64,000 nucleotides of DNA from Pycnopodia helianthoides (GCA_032158295.1 CM063247.1:15850009-15914008); one strand, 5' to 3'; shown: positions 13,601-28,600, numbered from the stretch's first letter. Numbers and translations: made by a program. The notes: a model not told the origin generated them from the letters alone.

Positions 13601-16600
13601 GGTGAATAACTTGTTTCTTAATTGGGGAATGCCAGGGTGAGAAAGAAATAGTTTAAATAAACATAAATTTCAAACAAATATTGAGCAACACTGTTAGTTA
13701 CTGAAACGAAAACATGGCATTTGGTTTCAAGGCCTACAGTACCTATGACCATGACCTAGAACTGTAATCAGAGTCTCAGGTAGGCCTATGTGACGACTTC
13801 ATCAGTTGTTGCACTACCAGCAACAACTTTCAATTTCCCTCTCTCCACCTATTTTTCCGAAAGCGACAATAATTTTGTTTTTTTAGATTAACAAAACAAA
13901 ATTAAATTTTTTAAGTGTCATACGCAAAGCTTGGTTTTCAAATCCAAATGTGCGCTGCCAATGGGAAGAAAACTTGTTTCTTTTTAGCCTTATGGGGGCC
14001 AGCCGGGCTCGATTTCACAAAGAGATTAGATTGATCTTAAACTGCGAATCACTCTTAATTGCTAAGCATGTGATGGCGCAATACAAATCACTATGGTGAT
14101 ACTGACAACTCATCTTAAGATGAATCTTAGTGCTTTGTGAAATCGGCCCCACTGGAGTTGTACATGATTGGTAAACAAAGATATGATGAAAACATGATTT
14201 TGAATCCAAGATCTTTCTTTTACAAAATTGATTGCAGTGAAATTAAAAAGTGTCGCCGGAATTCTCCATCTGTAGTACCAGGTGTGCAACTTATCAGCTT
14301 ATGATATGGGCCCAATTTCATAGAGCTGCTAAGCACAACAATTTGCTTAGCATGAAATTTCTTCCTTGATAAAAACAGGGTTACCAATCAAATTTCCATG
14401 TGTTGCATATTGCTTGTTACTGGTATTCAGCTGTTGTTTGCTTATCCTGAAAATCACATGGAAATTTGGTTGGTAATCCTGTTTTTATCAATTAAGAAAT
14501 TTCATGCTAAGCAAATTGTTGTGCTTAGCAGCTCTATGAAATTGGGCCCTGATATCCTCCTTTTGGGTTTCTCAGGTGTGGCACTGGAAATTCAAAAAAC
14601 ACAGTGCAAAGTCTTGCCTTGCCTGGCACTTTCAGGCCTAGAATTACACGGAGGCCATGGCCTTCGTTGCCCTGGACTTTGCCTTGGTGCCCCATCAAAG
14701 GTTTCCCATAGACTTTACAAATTTCCCAATAGAAGTGCCCTTTGCAAAATGAAAATGGCCTTGCCCTCTCAGAGATGAAATTCCAGGACTGCACTTTCCT
14801 TTCCTGTTTTTGCAAGCTGCAGTTACACGCCTATGTGATTAGATTTGCCAATTTTTTGATAAAGCACAAAATCAATGTGTTACTTACCAAACTGACAAGA
14901 CTACTTAATTGGCAGGAATTTATTGACTTTGGGTTTACATGTTATTATCATGGTTTATTACAAAACTGCTCCGCCTATCGGCTAAATTACAAAACAGTTG
15001 TACATAAAAAAAATATAAGGAATACTAATAGATTCTTTCTTAAGTAAACAGTTTAAAAATGAAGAATGAATCACATAAAGAAGCATTTAGGAAATCAAGA
15101 AACATACAAAGCACATACAGAAAATAGCACAGTTAAACTCATCCAGGGGGACATGAAAAAAACCACATTAAAAATTTAAAAATGCACACAACATTACAAT
15201 AAATTACAAGGATGGGGGGATGAACTGAGAGAATAAATTGACTAGTCTGTTGAGGTAGGGAACTGGACTGTTGCTTATAATAAGAGGAGCAGTTTTATAT
15301 AAAATGTACTGTGTAAATTTGTATCAAAACTAGAAGTAAATTTATCTCTTTTAAAAACCAATGATGTCTCATACTTTACAACTTTAAGATCATCAAGAAA
15401 AATTGAAAACGTTTTATCAGTCAAATCTTCAAATAGGCCTATTCATTAGATTTCCTCTTACCTTTGTGGAAAAGATCATATGGAGACAGACAGCATATTG
15501 TCGTCCGTCCGAACGCCATTTTGACAGCTTATCTTTTTTTTTTGAGAATGTAAATATTTTCAGCCGTGATAGTTTTGATTAATGCAGCTGACTTTTCCCC
15601 CGCATGCTTGTTGTCGGATCCTGTTTATGGGTAATTCGTATCTGTGGGCGAGCTCGGCCGTTTCCAAAACAGGAAGTAGGTTCAGAGTCCCACAAGGAGA
15701 GAGAATGACAAGGAGTCTAAGAGCCCTCCGTGTAGTAGTATCACATTGCACGGGAACAGAGCACGGCTGGAATACATCTGGCACGCGACTGCCACTGGTC
15801 AATGAGCCATTGAGTAGGTGCCACCCCCGGGGCAAGGCTTTAGAAAAAGTGTACATACATGCACAACAGGCTTTGAATTCTTACAGTCTTTGTCGCTCGG
15901 GCTAAATTTCTTGATCGCTCCGAAAGGGCTCCAAAAAAACAGAATGGGAGCATTTTTGATGGGCATCACATTGCGTACGCCATAGCAACGTCAGGTTTTT
16001 TGGAGCCTGTGTGAAATTTCTACTTAATTGTACAGTGTTCAGCCACTAATGCATGAGTAGTCTCCACTCAGGCTGTTGGTCGGGAGATGTTTTTCAGGCT
16101 CTGACCTTGAGCGTTGATTACACCTTCAAAAGGACGGTTCTGCTCCTTACGCTGAAGTAGTCTCGGCTCATGCCGCTAGTAGAGATAATTTTTGTCATAC
16201 TCCATCCTTGAATGTTGATCGTATAGATAGCCAATCCATCATTCTGCTCCTCGACATTCACCGGCCATAGTACCCCCCCCCCCCTTCACCGTTCATTGAT
16301 TGTTCACTTAATTATCGATGTCATACAAACATGAACGGAATTCCCAAGGGGGTCTGACAGAATTTTCAAAAGAAATCACAATGCACATAAGACGCTTTTA
16401 AAGCTATTAGAGGAGTAAGATGCTCGTTGTGGGAGGCTGGTTGCATTTATGATAATTTCAGTCACTCCGATTGGTATTTTTGTGTTTAGGGCCAAGTCAG
16501 TCAGTCCTAGATGGTATGGTGTGATAATTTCCCCCTCCTAGCAAGTTAGTACAGCGCACGCCAAATTTGATTTTGATTTGATTAGTGTGGCTTAAAGGTA

Positions 16601-19600
16601 GAGTAAAGAAATGGGATTGAACGGACTTTGTACTTTGAGTTCAGTGTAATCCTCCTACAATTACCCTAAAACAATAGAGTAGAAGATATGCGTAATTTGT
16701 GTACACTATGTACATTATAAATTGTTTATATACTTTGTTATTATTATTTTTTTCAGGGGGTTTGGGTTGGGGAGAGGGATTTGTTTTGCACTCAGGCACT
16801 TCCTTTAACAATTTCAAGGCACTTCTAAACCAAGCTAATGTATAGGGGCACCGGCCGATACGTGCAACTTGCGGGGCTGATACAAGCAAATTGCGGTCGA
16901 TATACGCACCTAAAAAAATCAAAGAATAAAGATAAAATTTACAGCAATCAAAAACAACAAATCCAACTAAAAATGTCAAAAATTATACATAAAGTAAGCT
17001 TTTTCAACCAAACATACAAAGTTGAACATCAAGTAAAAAGCATGCCGAGGACCTTGTTTCAATTCAGATTTGCTTCAGCCAAACTTGCAGTTCCCATGCA
17101 CTAAAACCAATAATGATACACATGTATGTGTGCACAGCCACAATCATGGGCCTCATTTCAAGTCGCCGTGCTCAGGCCAAACTTCAAAAATTTGTCAAGA
17201 ATACCCAACGTTTTAGAAAAATCTTGGGAGAACCCTGCATAATAAAACATGTTTAAAGTATATTTTATCAAATTTGAGTGAGCACTCAGCAACTCTCAAG
17301 AATTTGTGCCCTTAGATATTAAATGATGCGAGCTCCTGGCAATAACCGGTGTATATTTCATGCAATTAAAAGGAAGGTATTGAGTTACACTCATTGTGTA
17401 ATTTGTTAAACTTGTATGAGTCATTCATGCTCTTCCCAAATCGTTGCTGTATTTATGACTGGGATCATTTTCATAGAGCTGCTCAAGCAGAAGATATTGC
17501 CAGTACAGATGACAGTGACATCCAAAGACTAGAGAGCACCGAAGGCGCAAGATGAGGGGACTGGAGCTCTGTCTAATGTTCGATCGTAAAATATGCATGG
17601 GCGCCATTTTGTTGTTATTTCATTGATAGCGATTGGTCGTTGTCTGCACTAATCAGTTGGCTAATCAATAGACCTTTCCATGGCAATGACACAGCCTTAA
17701 ATTTTGTCAACCAAGGTTGGAAAACTATAGGAAGCCATAAATGCAAAGCAAAAACAGAAAGCCTTAGTTTCAGAAAGACAACTTCTTAGTTTCAGAAAGT
17801 CAACTTCTTAGTTTTAGAAAGACACTTTCTTAGTTTCAGAAAGACAACTTCTTAGTTTTAGAAAGCGACTTCTTAGTTTCAGAAAGTCAACTTCTTAATT
17901 TCAGAAAGACAACTTCTTAGTTTCAGAAAGTCAACTTCTTAGTTTCAGAAAGCAACTTCTTAGTTTCAGAAAGTCAACTTCTTAGTTTCAGAAAGTCGAC
18001 TTCTTAGTTTCAGAAAGATCGACTTCTTAGTTTCAGAAAGACAACTGCTTAATTTCAGAAAGACAACTTCTTAGTTTCAGAAAGACAACTTCTTAGTTTC
18101 AGAAAGTCAACTTCTTAGTTTCAGAAAGTCGACTTCTTAGTTTCAGAAAGTCGACTTCTTAGTTTCAGAAAGTCAACTTCTTAGTTTCAGAGAGTCAACT
18201 TCTTAGTTTCAGAAAGTCAACTTCTAAGTTTCAGTAAGTCAACTTGTTACTTTCAGTAAGTCAACTTCTTTGTTTCAGAAAGTCGACTTCTTAGTTTCAG
18301 AAAGTCGACTTCTTAGTTTCAGAAAGTCAACTTCTTTGTTTCAGAAAGTCAACTTCTAAGTTTCAGAAAGTCAACTCTTAGTTTCAGAAAGTCAACTTCT
18401 TACTTTTAGAAAGACAACTTCTTAGTTTCAGAAAGACAACTTCTTAGTTTCAGAAAAACAACTTCTTAGTGTCAGTAAGTCAACTTCTTAGTTTTAATAA
18501 GTCGACTTAGCGAGATAAAGTTGTATGGCACTTCTTGAGCTCCGTACATTGCCAATGCTGTACATGCACCGCGTCTTTTATTTAACAGCCATCATTTATT
18601 CCACTGTCAAAACATCCGCACTGCCTTTTCAGGTTTCACCAGAGTAGGTAATTTGGCGATTCCTGTTCCCGCAGATTGCCCCCCCCCTCCGTGCCTAAAC
18701 AAACCAAATGACAGACACTGTTCCTGAATCAATAGCCGGCGAATTAAGAACTCCTCGGTAGCAGTTCAAATTTGATAGAGGCGAATGTAATGGATGGGAT
18801 TGTTTCTGGTTCTAAACTTGCGCTCATTTTTCAGTAGTACTCAGGAAACTGTGGGCAGTTCCACTGGTACTCAGTGTGACACTGACAGTGACAACATGGC
18901 TCAATTCCAAAGAGCTGCTTAAGCAGTTAGCACAATAAGGAACAAAGCACAAAAACAATTTTGCATACCAGGATAAGGTAACCACCCATAATACCATCTC
19001 AAATGTACCTTCTGTGACTGGTCCCCTGCTAATGTTTGCTCAGCAGAAATTTTCTGATTAGGCCTAAAAGAAAAATGTTTGTTTCTGGTTAACCGACCAA
19101 CCCTAACTTTACAGTACAACACTAAACATTTATTTGGCTTACAAAGAAAAAAGGAAATAAAATAAAATAAAAAGGCCAACCCAATAGTTCCAGGGAGAAA
19201 ATACCTTACTTTGACCAATTTAAGCTAATTTGAAATAAAATCAGAAGATCAAGAAAAATTTACTGATATTCTCTGATTTGAGTGAAATTTGTGATCCATC
19301 TGGCCATGAGTTGCAGTTGGGCACGATTTTGCCCAATCTGCAGATTGAGTTGCAGTTTGGGCAAAATCGTGCCCAATCTGCAGATTGAGTTGCAGTTTGG
19401 CATGATTTTGCTCAATCGCAGATTGAGCTGCAGATTAAGCGCAATTGATTAAAAGTTACCTCTGTGGAATAACAGAAGGCATACCTGTGAATGAACTGCA
19501 AGACTAGCCCATATTGGCAGTCTCCACTGATTATTATACATGGTGTGTTTATTACAAACTAGGCAATGATAGTAAACTTTCTTCAAAGCAATGATGTACA

Positions 19601-22600
19601 TGTACTGTCTCTTAAAAGAATGTCGTCTTGTGTTTTTTTTCTTGCAGATGTTGATGGATCCTATGGGTGGTATAGTGATGACCAACGATGGCAATGCTAT
19701 ACTCAGAGAGGTGAGTGAAAACTCAGCATGGCTTATCCACCTTGCTTCGTTATTCTATGGCCATGTCTGAATAGCCCTTATGCACAAGCGCCAACTTAGA
19801 AATATACCGCAATGCATCTTTGGAAACCGAGTTCAGTCAAAAAAATAAAACAAGAAGCCAAGATAGACGCCATGCTGTAGTTTACACGTAACTACGCCAG
19901 TTTTTTATTGTTGGGTACGGACATTGCACAAAATATTGCTTAACAATTGCCTGCTAAGCAGACATGAGCAGGATACCAGCCACAAATTGTACATATGTGG
20001 TATGGTAGTTCGGCTGGTAACCTTATTCTGGTAAGCATTGTTGTGCTTCGCTACTTTATGTGCTTAAGCAGCCCTTGGAAATTGGGCCCTGTTTAAAACG
20101 GTTCAGATAGTTTTGTATGATAGATGCATTGTGCCAGCCGGAAATATGATATCATGTAGTCAATGCATGTGAACGGTACTCTATCTGGGCATGTATTGAC
20201 TGATCGTTCAATATCATTCATATGATCTGGTTTGAGAAGAGGAGAGTGTCAGAATATCAGCCTGTTTGTGCAATAATAGGATGCGATCAATACTGCTATT
20301 CACTGATCGTTCAATATCAATTAATCACTTCACGTCACTATTCTGAAGAAGAAGAAAAAAATCTGTGCTCATGCGCTGTATTATTTTTGTTGAATTTTCC
20401 GGAGTAATTGTTTTCTTTTGAAAATGTCGTTGCCACAATGAAAGCCTGACTTGACAAAGAGAAAGTAACATAGGCTCTCATAATAAGCACTGGGCAAATT
20501 TTGGCCAAGGTTAAGGATTGGAGATGAGATCAAACTAGCAAAATTCCACTCCTTAATAGACCCTTCCCATGAAATATGCAAACTGAACATCGCGCATGCG
20601 CACTCTCCCTACTGGTTGGCAAAATGAGTGAACATCACGCCTTTTTGCATGGGACTGATGGTGGCGTTTGCCAACCAGCAGCGTCTGTACGCATGCGTGA
20701 ATGTAATTTACATATTTCATGGGAAGGGTCTATTAACCTCCCCCTGATAGTTGTCAGCAAGGAAAGAATATGCATTTGGTACAAACAGCTTTTTAGTTTT
20801 GTTAAAGTTCTGAGGTGCAAGACTTGAGGCCAGGTGGACATTTTCAAAAAAAAATTGCCCTGAATGCTCTAAGTTTGTTGTGCTTAAACAACCCTGCATT
20901 GGTGTTCGGCAAAATCAAATCATAAGGGATTTTAAAGGTGATGTCTAAATCCCTCAAATGCTCAACATTAAGGAGAGTGGGCATCCTTTGACTTTGATTA
21001 GCAATGCGTTGTTTGGTTTAATCTGTAGTTCATCAACTAAGGAAATTTGAATTGATTTGTAGCACCCCCAAGAGTGATGGCATTAATGAATGAATGGATT
21101 CCGTTTTCTAGATCACCGTCCAGCATCCAGCTGCCAAGTCCATGATTGAGATCAGTCGAACCCAAGACGAAGAGGTCGGAGACGGTACAACTTCCGTGAT
21201 CATTCTAGGTGAGGAGAAGTATAAGTAGCCGTCCTGATTGTCCCCTTCCTCGCATCATTCTGATGAGACGAGAGGAGAGGGGAAGATGTCATTTATGGTT
21301 TCAAGACAAAGATTGATGGCATTGGTTTCCAGTTTTTTCATCACCATTATCCATTCCTGCCAACTTTCCTGTGTTTTTTTTCTTCCCAGGAGTGTCCTGA
21401 TTTCCAAGCTTAAAAATACCTAAAAACGGGGACAACCAAAAAAGGCAGAGGAACATATATTTAAAAGGGAAAAGAAAAGGAACTGTTAGTCTGAGTCCTA
21501 TGCCATCTGAAATAGAGGGCGCTGTAACATGAGGGCGCTGTTTAACAAGTCAGAGGTCGTGGTTAGTTGCTGCAGGCCGATATAAGCCCGATTCTGGACC
21601 CTGACAGCTGGCTGAACAGCTTGTTTTCTGAAGACAATCGGAGCATACTGATCGAAGCGTTGAGTTGTTAGACCAACGATTCTTCTCAGAACCATCACAG
21701 CACGAATAGGGATTTCATGTACACGGTGTTAGACTGGTCCCCTGTCTTTATCTACAAGGATAAAGACATGCACTGATATTACAGGAACCAATGATTTCAT
21801 TGGATAAACATGCAGTGATGTAAGCTTTTCATATCTGTGTTATGATTGGTCTCTTGTCAGCTACCCACTTTCGATTGTCTGTAGCATGCACGTGTGCATA
21901 ATGTTTGTACATGTATGTAGGCTAATGTTACTTTATTCAATATTACGTAATGTGTGTACGTGTGTATAATACGAATAGACTATGACTCTCCGTCCGCGTG
22001 AATAGGATGCGAGGTCAAAGGTACATCTGGCAGATGTTTAGGCTAACATGGTGTTACCACAATTATACGAGATTGCACGGCAACCATTTTCTGATAATTC
22101 TTGATGTTTGAATCTAATAGCTGGTGAGATGATGGCAGTGGCCCAGCCGTTTCTTCAACAAGAGATGCATCCCACGATCATCATCAGCGCCTACAGGAAG
22201 GCCATGGATGACATGCTGGAGTTCATGAAAGACAACTTCAGGTAAGGTGGCCGGCCTGGAACTTTCATCTTTGAGAGGGCAAGGGCATTTTCATGTCGCA
22301 AAGGGCACTTCATTTAGGAAAATCTTAAGTCTATGGGAAACTTTGGCACCAAGGCCAAGACCAGGGGCAACAGAGACCATGGCCTGAGGTGGTCCTGGGT
22401 TTACATGCGAACTGTATACGGATTGGGGTCAGTGAGGAAAATCAAACCCCTTGATAGCGAGACAGCACTTAAAATGTCGTCTGGAGGTTTCGGCATTTTC
22501 ATTGAACTTCAGGGGTCAAATGAATTAGATGTTCATGGTAGCCAGCAGGGCTGGTAACCCCCCTCCTCCACCCAGATGAGCACATGCCAGTATTAACTTT

Positions 22601-25600
22601 CAGCATCTTGCCTTCATTCTTGATTGCCTTTTCAATTGTGCTCATTCTTCTTGCCTTGCCTTTAAATCTTTAACGTATATTTGGTGAGCAGAATTTATTG
22701 TTATTAATTTTCTTTTTACAGCAAAAAGGTGGACGTAACTAATCGGAATGAGATGATTCAAATCATTGGCAGCTGTGTGGGAACAAAGTTCATCAGTAAA
22801 TGGTAAGTATTTGTATTAGGCCTCTTGACGGAATGATCGTGTTCTCCATTTCTACCGTTTGACCTTTTGTAAATTACCTCATTACCTACTCCTGTTTTCT
22901 CGTATTGTTTATTATTTTTCATTTGCATATTTGTGAACACCCACTTTTGCTTTCATTACTAATTTATGGCCTTTAAGGGGTGTCGTCGCCGAGTGGTCTA
23001 GGGCGATGGACTCAAGTTCTGCAACTTACAGAATGTGGGTTCGAATCCTGGCCTTTCTGTCATGACACTTGTGTCTTTGAGCAAGGCACTTTATCATAAT
23101 TGCTTCTCGCCACCCGGAGTACAAATGGGTACCAGTGAGAGCTGGGAGTAACCTGCAATGGACTGGCACCTGTCCAGGGGGAATAGAAGTAGTCTCAGTC
23201 GTTGAATGCCAATGAAACCGAATATAAACACCGGCCTGATGAGCCATATTGGCTCTGGACAGACTTTACTTACTTTACTTTACTATTGGTCTATTGACCA
23301 AATGTACCTGACGCCATCACAACAATTATAGTTGTGTCATTTTGGAGATGGTTTCCCTGTGTGTTATACGATGCATTGTTGAACTGATTACATGCTTTAG
23401 AGGCAGGGTATACTTTTGGGATTAAATTGTCAAAGACAGTATCCTCACTTGGTGTATCCCAACATATGCATAAAATAACAAACCTGTGCAAATTTTGTCA
23501 TCAAAGTTGCAAGAAAATAATGAAAGAAAAAACACCCTTGTTGCATAGAATTGTATGCTTTCAAATGCCTCAGATTCAAATATTTTTGTGAGAAAGTATC
23601 TCTTTCTCAAAAACTACACTACTTCAGGGAGTCGTCTCTCACAATGTTATTATACTATCAGCAGCTCTCAGGTGCTTTTTGCCAAGTAAGTTTTGATGGT
23701 AATGTATTTCTTGAGTAATTACCCAAAGTATCCACTGCCTTTAAGTGCAATTTGACTCTCAAAATGGCAGACAATGGGCAGACAGTAGCCACGATTGGCG
23801 TCAAAGCTAGAGGTCAATACAGGGTTTCTCAAAAAACTTGAAACCCTAAAAAAATGTGACCAGCCTATGTATGAAACGACCATTATTATGGTTTTTATTG
23901 AGACATTAAAAGTCAGTGATGCATGACCTAGTCATGACAATGAGGGCCTTGGGCAAGACACTTAACTATAATGGCTTCTCATCACCCAGGAGTGAATGGG
24001 TACCTGCCATTGTAAAACAAATATTGACTGCTTCGAGGGCTATGGTTAAAACTACGACTCCCGAGGTGATTCCCGGAGTGTTCTATTTTCCCTTGGCCGC
24101 ACTGAGGGAGTCGTAGTTTTACCCATAGCACGAGTAAAAGCAGTAAATATTTGTTTTACAACACCCCAAACATTTCTAAATACTGTATTATTAAGTTAGA
24201 GACCTGCATGCTACCATAAATCAAACCCACATACGACTTTTCTTAACTTCAACACTTTTGAACAGTTCATTGGTTGCATGCCATGCGATAGTACATCGGC
24301 GGCCATGTGATAGTACTGCGCAGTTTCTAGTAAAACTAAGACATATCATGTGACGCGTTCTAAACCAATCAAAAGGCAGAATATTTGTAAGGGGTGTTAT
24401 AATAGTGATTCATAAATACCCGGGACAGTTTATCCATTCTGATTGGTCGAGAGCACGTCACGTGGGGGTGTTTAAACGGACGATATAACACCGGCTAGAA
24501 GTGTTTAAACACACCTGTGGCGCGCAAGGTTTTACGCAGGCGCTAATTTACGGCGAGGTCCTTTATCACACAGCCACGACCCTGCCGGTTTTAAACGGCC
24601 GGTTAAGACCAAGTCACTACTCTTTTATTCCCTTATTGTTGATGGGAATGATTAGCAACCTGTGCTCCCTTGTGGATTACGATGGTATATATTGCAAAGG
24701 AGTTGAGGATGTTTAAGGAATGGTTAAGGCCCGACGAACAGGGATAGTGTCAGGCCAGTTTCCTAGTATCGGACCATTTTATCAGCGGCAATCTTTGTCT
24801 GTTTTTTCCTTCGGCGTGTTCAGGGGCACCCTTGCATGTGACATTGCTTATGATGCGGTATCCAAGGTAACCCTGGAAGAAAATGGACGTAAAGAGATCG
24901 ACATCAAACGATACGCAAAGGTGGAAAAGGTCAGTATCAAAATCAGATGCATTGGATTTATTGAGTGGGTTGTTCACCCTCTCGTTAGCGAACTGTTTGG
25001 ACATAAACAACTGCTGGTGACCGACTTGTTTGACCACTCTAGCGTGAAGAACACATTCTTCCACAACAGAAAGCTTTCGTTCAAAGGCCATTTTTACAAA
25101 CTCTATTTTCTCCTGGAACAGCAAAATAAGTTTTTAAAAGGTTTGTTACTTATTGAATTCCCTTTCTTATAACCCATAAATCAGTCAGATCGGTCAATAA
25201 ATGTCCAAGTTCTTGTTCTTTGTTTCCTCAGTGCAATATGTAGACTCAAACGCTTTTTTGTACATAACTATGGGGCCCCAGAGCTGTTTGCAAAATAGCA
25301 ACCTTATATTATTTTACCATCATTGGAAAGATCTGATCTTTCTCTTTCAAATAATGGTAAGCTTGGGTATGGAGGGTGAACATGGACAAAACTACAGCTT
25401 TGTTACAAATGGCCTTTGTGCTCAGGCTTGAGTGCTTTTTTGTGTGTAAGCTTGGTCGAATAAAGTCACCTATGGTAAGGAAGAGGAGGTATGAGTGCAG
25501 TGGACTAAAGGCGCCTATGGTCAGGAAAGGGTTAAAAGAAGATGGGAAGTGTGTTTCTTGTATTTCTACATCATGATAAGGTTGACCCTTGTATTCTTTC

Positions 25601-28600
25601 TCTTTGTGGAGGTGGCCTTTAGTAATCACGATTCTTGTTTGTTGTGTTTAAGGTACCTGGTGGTATCATCGAAGATTCCCGCGTACTAAACGGCGTCATG
25701 TTCAACAAGGACGTGACTCACGCACGCATGAGGAGACGCATCGAGAACCCGCGTATCCTACTCCTGGATTGTTCCCTGGAGTACAAGAAGGGAGAGAGTC
25801 AGGTGAGTTGGGAGCACTGTAGAGGGCGCTGTTCGTGGCTCCTTGATTGACACTCAAATGGAGCTACTATGAAGTTTTGCATTGTTTGCTGCTATCTCTG
25901 ATCTTTTTAAAGTTTGTCCTGTCCATCATTTCTATTCTGTTTGATGTTCTATCTGAAGACGGAGACTCACCCATGAGCTTTATATTAAGAAGTAATAAGC
26001 ATTGGATATTAACTTTCAAGAAAAAAGTACAGCAGTTTTTAAGTATAACAAAATAAAATGGCTCAGTTTTAATCTGACAGCTTACTCATTATAAAGTGCG
26101 TACGAAGAAATTTTTCCATCTGAAATCTTGTCCGAGTCAAGGAAATGGCATTCAAGACCTTACATATCACAATTGGTTTATTTTTATTGCCAAAAGAAAA
26201 CCCCTTTTCTCACTAAAATGTGACTACTGAATTTCATGACATTTTGTATTGTGCATTTATTGAAAACTAAAGGATGGCAATTAATCTACTCTTCCAAAAA
26301 ATAATGATGTAATTTCCAGTTAAAGGCACAGTACACGTTTGGTAATGACTCTGAAAATTAATGGCAATAAAAACTTACTTGGTAAGAAGGACAGCAGCTT
26401 TGGGCAGTATAATGAGTTGTGAGAAACTTTTAACTTCAAAGTACTATGGTTATGGAAAATATATCACTTTTTATTCCCCAAAATTTCAATCCGAAAAGCA
26501 TTTCTGTCAGAAACACTTCTCAGACTGTGTATTCCTATGGGAAATATTCTTCCTGTGTGGAAATATTCGCTCTGGTTTTTCGGTGATATCTCAAAAATGC
26601 GACCACCGGGTTAGTTTTATTGTATGTACCTACATTTATATAGGATTAACACAATCAGTAGGCTCCAATTACCAATCGTATACAGCACCTTTAAAGACAC
26701 AAGTTATGATACTTCTCCAGAAAGATTTTAATTTGTTCAAGATATTACAAAGTGAAGTGTTGTTATTCAATTGAAAAATGCAAGACCATCGGGCTAGTCT
26801 GGTCATGATTTACTGGCTGAACACTAAAATCACTGGTCCTGCAGTCTGGTGTTAAATTCGAGCCCTGCACATCACAGTGGATTCAGTTTGAGGAATTCAA
26901 ACTGAGCATTAACTTGTGACTAAACGGGGCATTGTACCAGACATCATTGGATTTTGACTAGCCAATAAATGGCTTACATTGATCCACCCATCAACCCACA
27001 TTGAATCTCTGTCAATCCCTCACAGTGCGAAACCTTTTAAAGGCAAAGTATACATTTGGTTTTTTGAACTGTTTGATTGTTTTACTCCTATATAAATGTA
27101 GATATATACATTTAAACTAACCTGTGAAAATTCCAGTTGAAAAGGTGGTAGCGTTTTTGAGATATCGCCCAAAATCTGGAGCGGTTATGTCCACGCAGAA
27201 AGCATAATTCCTCATCAGATTCAAATTTTGGGGGATAAAAACTGACATCTTTTTCCATATCCACATTATTTTGAATTGAAATATTTCTTAGAATGCTTTA
27301 TACTGTCGAAAGTTGCTGTACTTCTCTAACCAAGTAAGTTTTTATTGCCATAAACGTTTAGAGTGATTACCAATCGTATACATTCCCTTTAAATGCTGGT
27401 AGTATTTTACAATAGTTTATTTATTCATTTCTATTGTTATAAACAACTTTTTCATGAATCTCCAGACGAGTCTTGAGATCTCGGCGGAGGAAGATTTCAC
27501 CCGTATCCTTCAGCTGGAGGAGGAATATGTCCAACGTATCTGTAACGAAATAATCCAACTGAAGCCAGACCTTGTCATTACAGAAAAGGGCGTCTCAGGT
27601 AGGCCTTTCACATTGTTTTTCATTGTTTTCTATTTTTTTCCTGGCCATGACTGTTGCTACTCAGGGCCCGATTTGATTGCACTGCTTACCGCGAAAATCT
27701 GCGCTTAAAGGGACATACCGGCTTACTGTTGACCTAATTTAGTGATGTGGAATCACAGACAGTAATTCTGAATGCGAATCTTTTGTTCGATCTTTCATCA
27801 TTATTTACACCTTGTGTCCGTAATCTGAATACATAGTCTTGTTTGTCAAATACTCAAAAATATTTTATTTAAAAAAGATTTAAATTTGGTTCAGTTATTT
27901 ACTTTTATACGGCTGGAAGTAAAACTAACTCTGAAGATCACGCCATTTATCCGAATAACATTTTGGTTCGAATAAATCATGTGACCTTTGTTTTTTGAAA
28001 AATGCTTGATAATGACAAAATTTGATAGTTTCTTTTAGGAACCGTTCTTCTCCATTCGGGGAAGACCTTTGGGGCCATGTTTTAGTCTATTTTGTAGCCC
28101 AAATAGTCCAACGAAGCCGGTGTGTCCCTTTAAGAGCCGTTGAGATGCTTGCTTTACAGGGCTCTGTAAGCAGAGAATACCATTGTCGGCAGAGCCATGA
28201 AATTGGGGCCCGATTCGACAACAAATTCTGCAACCCTATCTACGATATACTTGTCATGATGGTCTATGATTCAGTCTTACTTTGTTCATTGAGTATTTTT
28301 TGTTTTGACTATTTGTATATTTCAGATTTGGCCCAGCATTATCTATCCAAGGCTAATATTACAGCTATACGACGACTAAGGAAGTCAGACAATAACCGAG
28401 TAGCTAGGTGAGTTGTGATAATGGTACTATTTCAGTATAACATGTTGTTTGAGTAACTTATTAGCTAGTGACAGTGATGATGGCTCAATTAAAGAGGTTA
28501 TGGGGAGTAACTGAGTAGCTAGGCGAGTAGTGATAGTGATACTGTCTCAATATATCGTGTTATGTTATGCGAGTAACTGAGTAGCTAGGTGAGTAGTGAT

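Noticed and set aside
15560..15905. Overlapping ORFs of 98 and 107 codons on both strands
   Set aside because: No recognisable domain and no splice context.
22978..23060. Possible tRNA gene with A and B boxes
   Set aside because: It continues into a body and tail typical of a SINE, and no complete cloverleaf could be drawn. The same applies to 6680-7106, 11700-11885, 8640-8705 and 51408-51665.
24720..25172. 150-codon ORF as a separate gene
   Set aside because: Its middle is CCT3 exon 8 in the right frame; the rest is flanking intron.
28022..28411. 129-codon ORF as a separate gene
   Set aside because: Only the last 28 codons are real (CCT3 exon 11). The start is nested MITE sequence.
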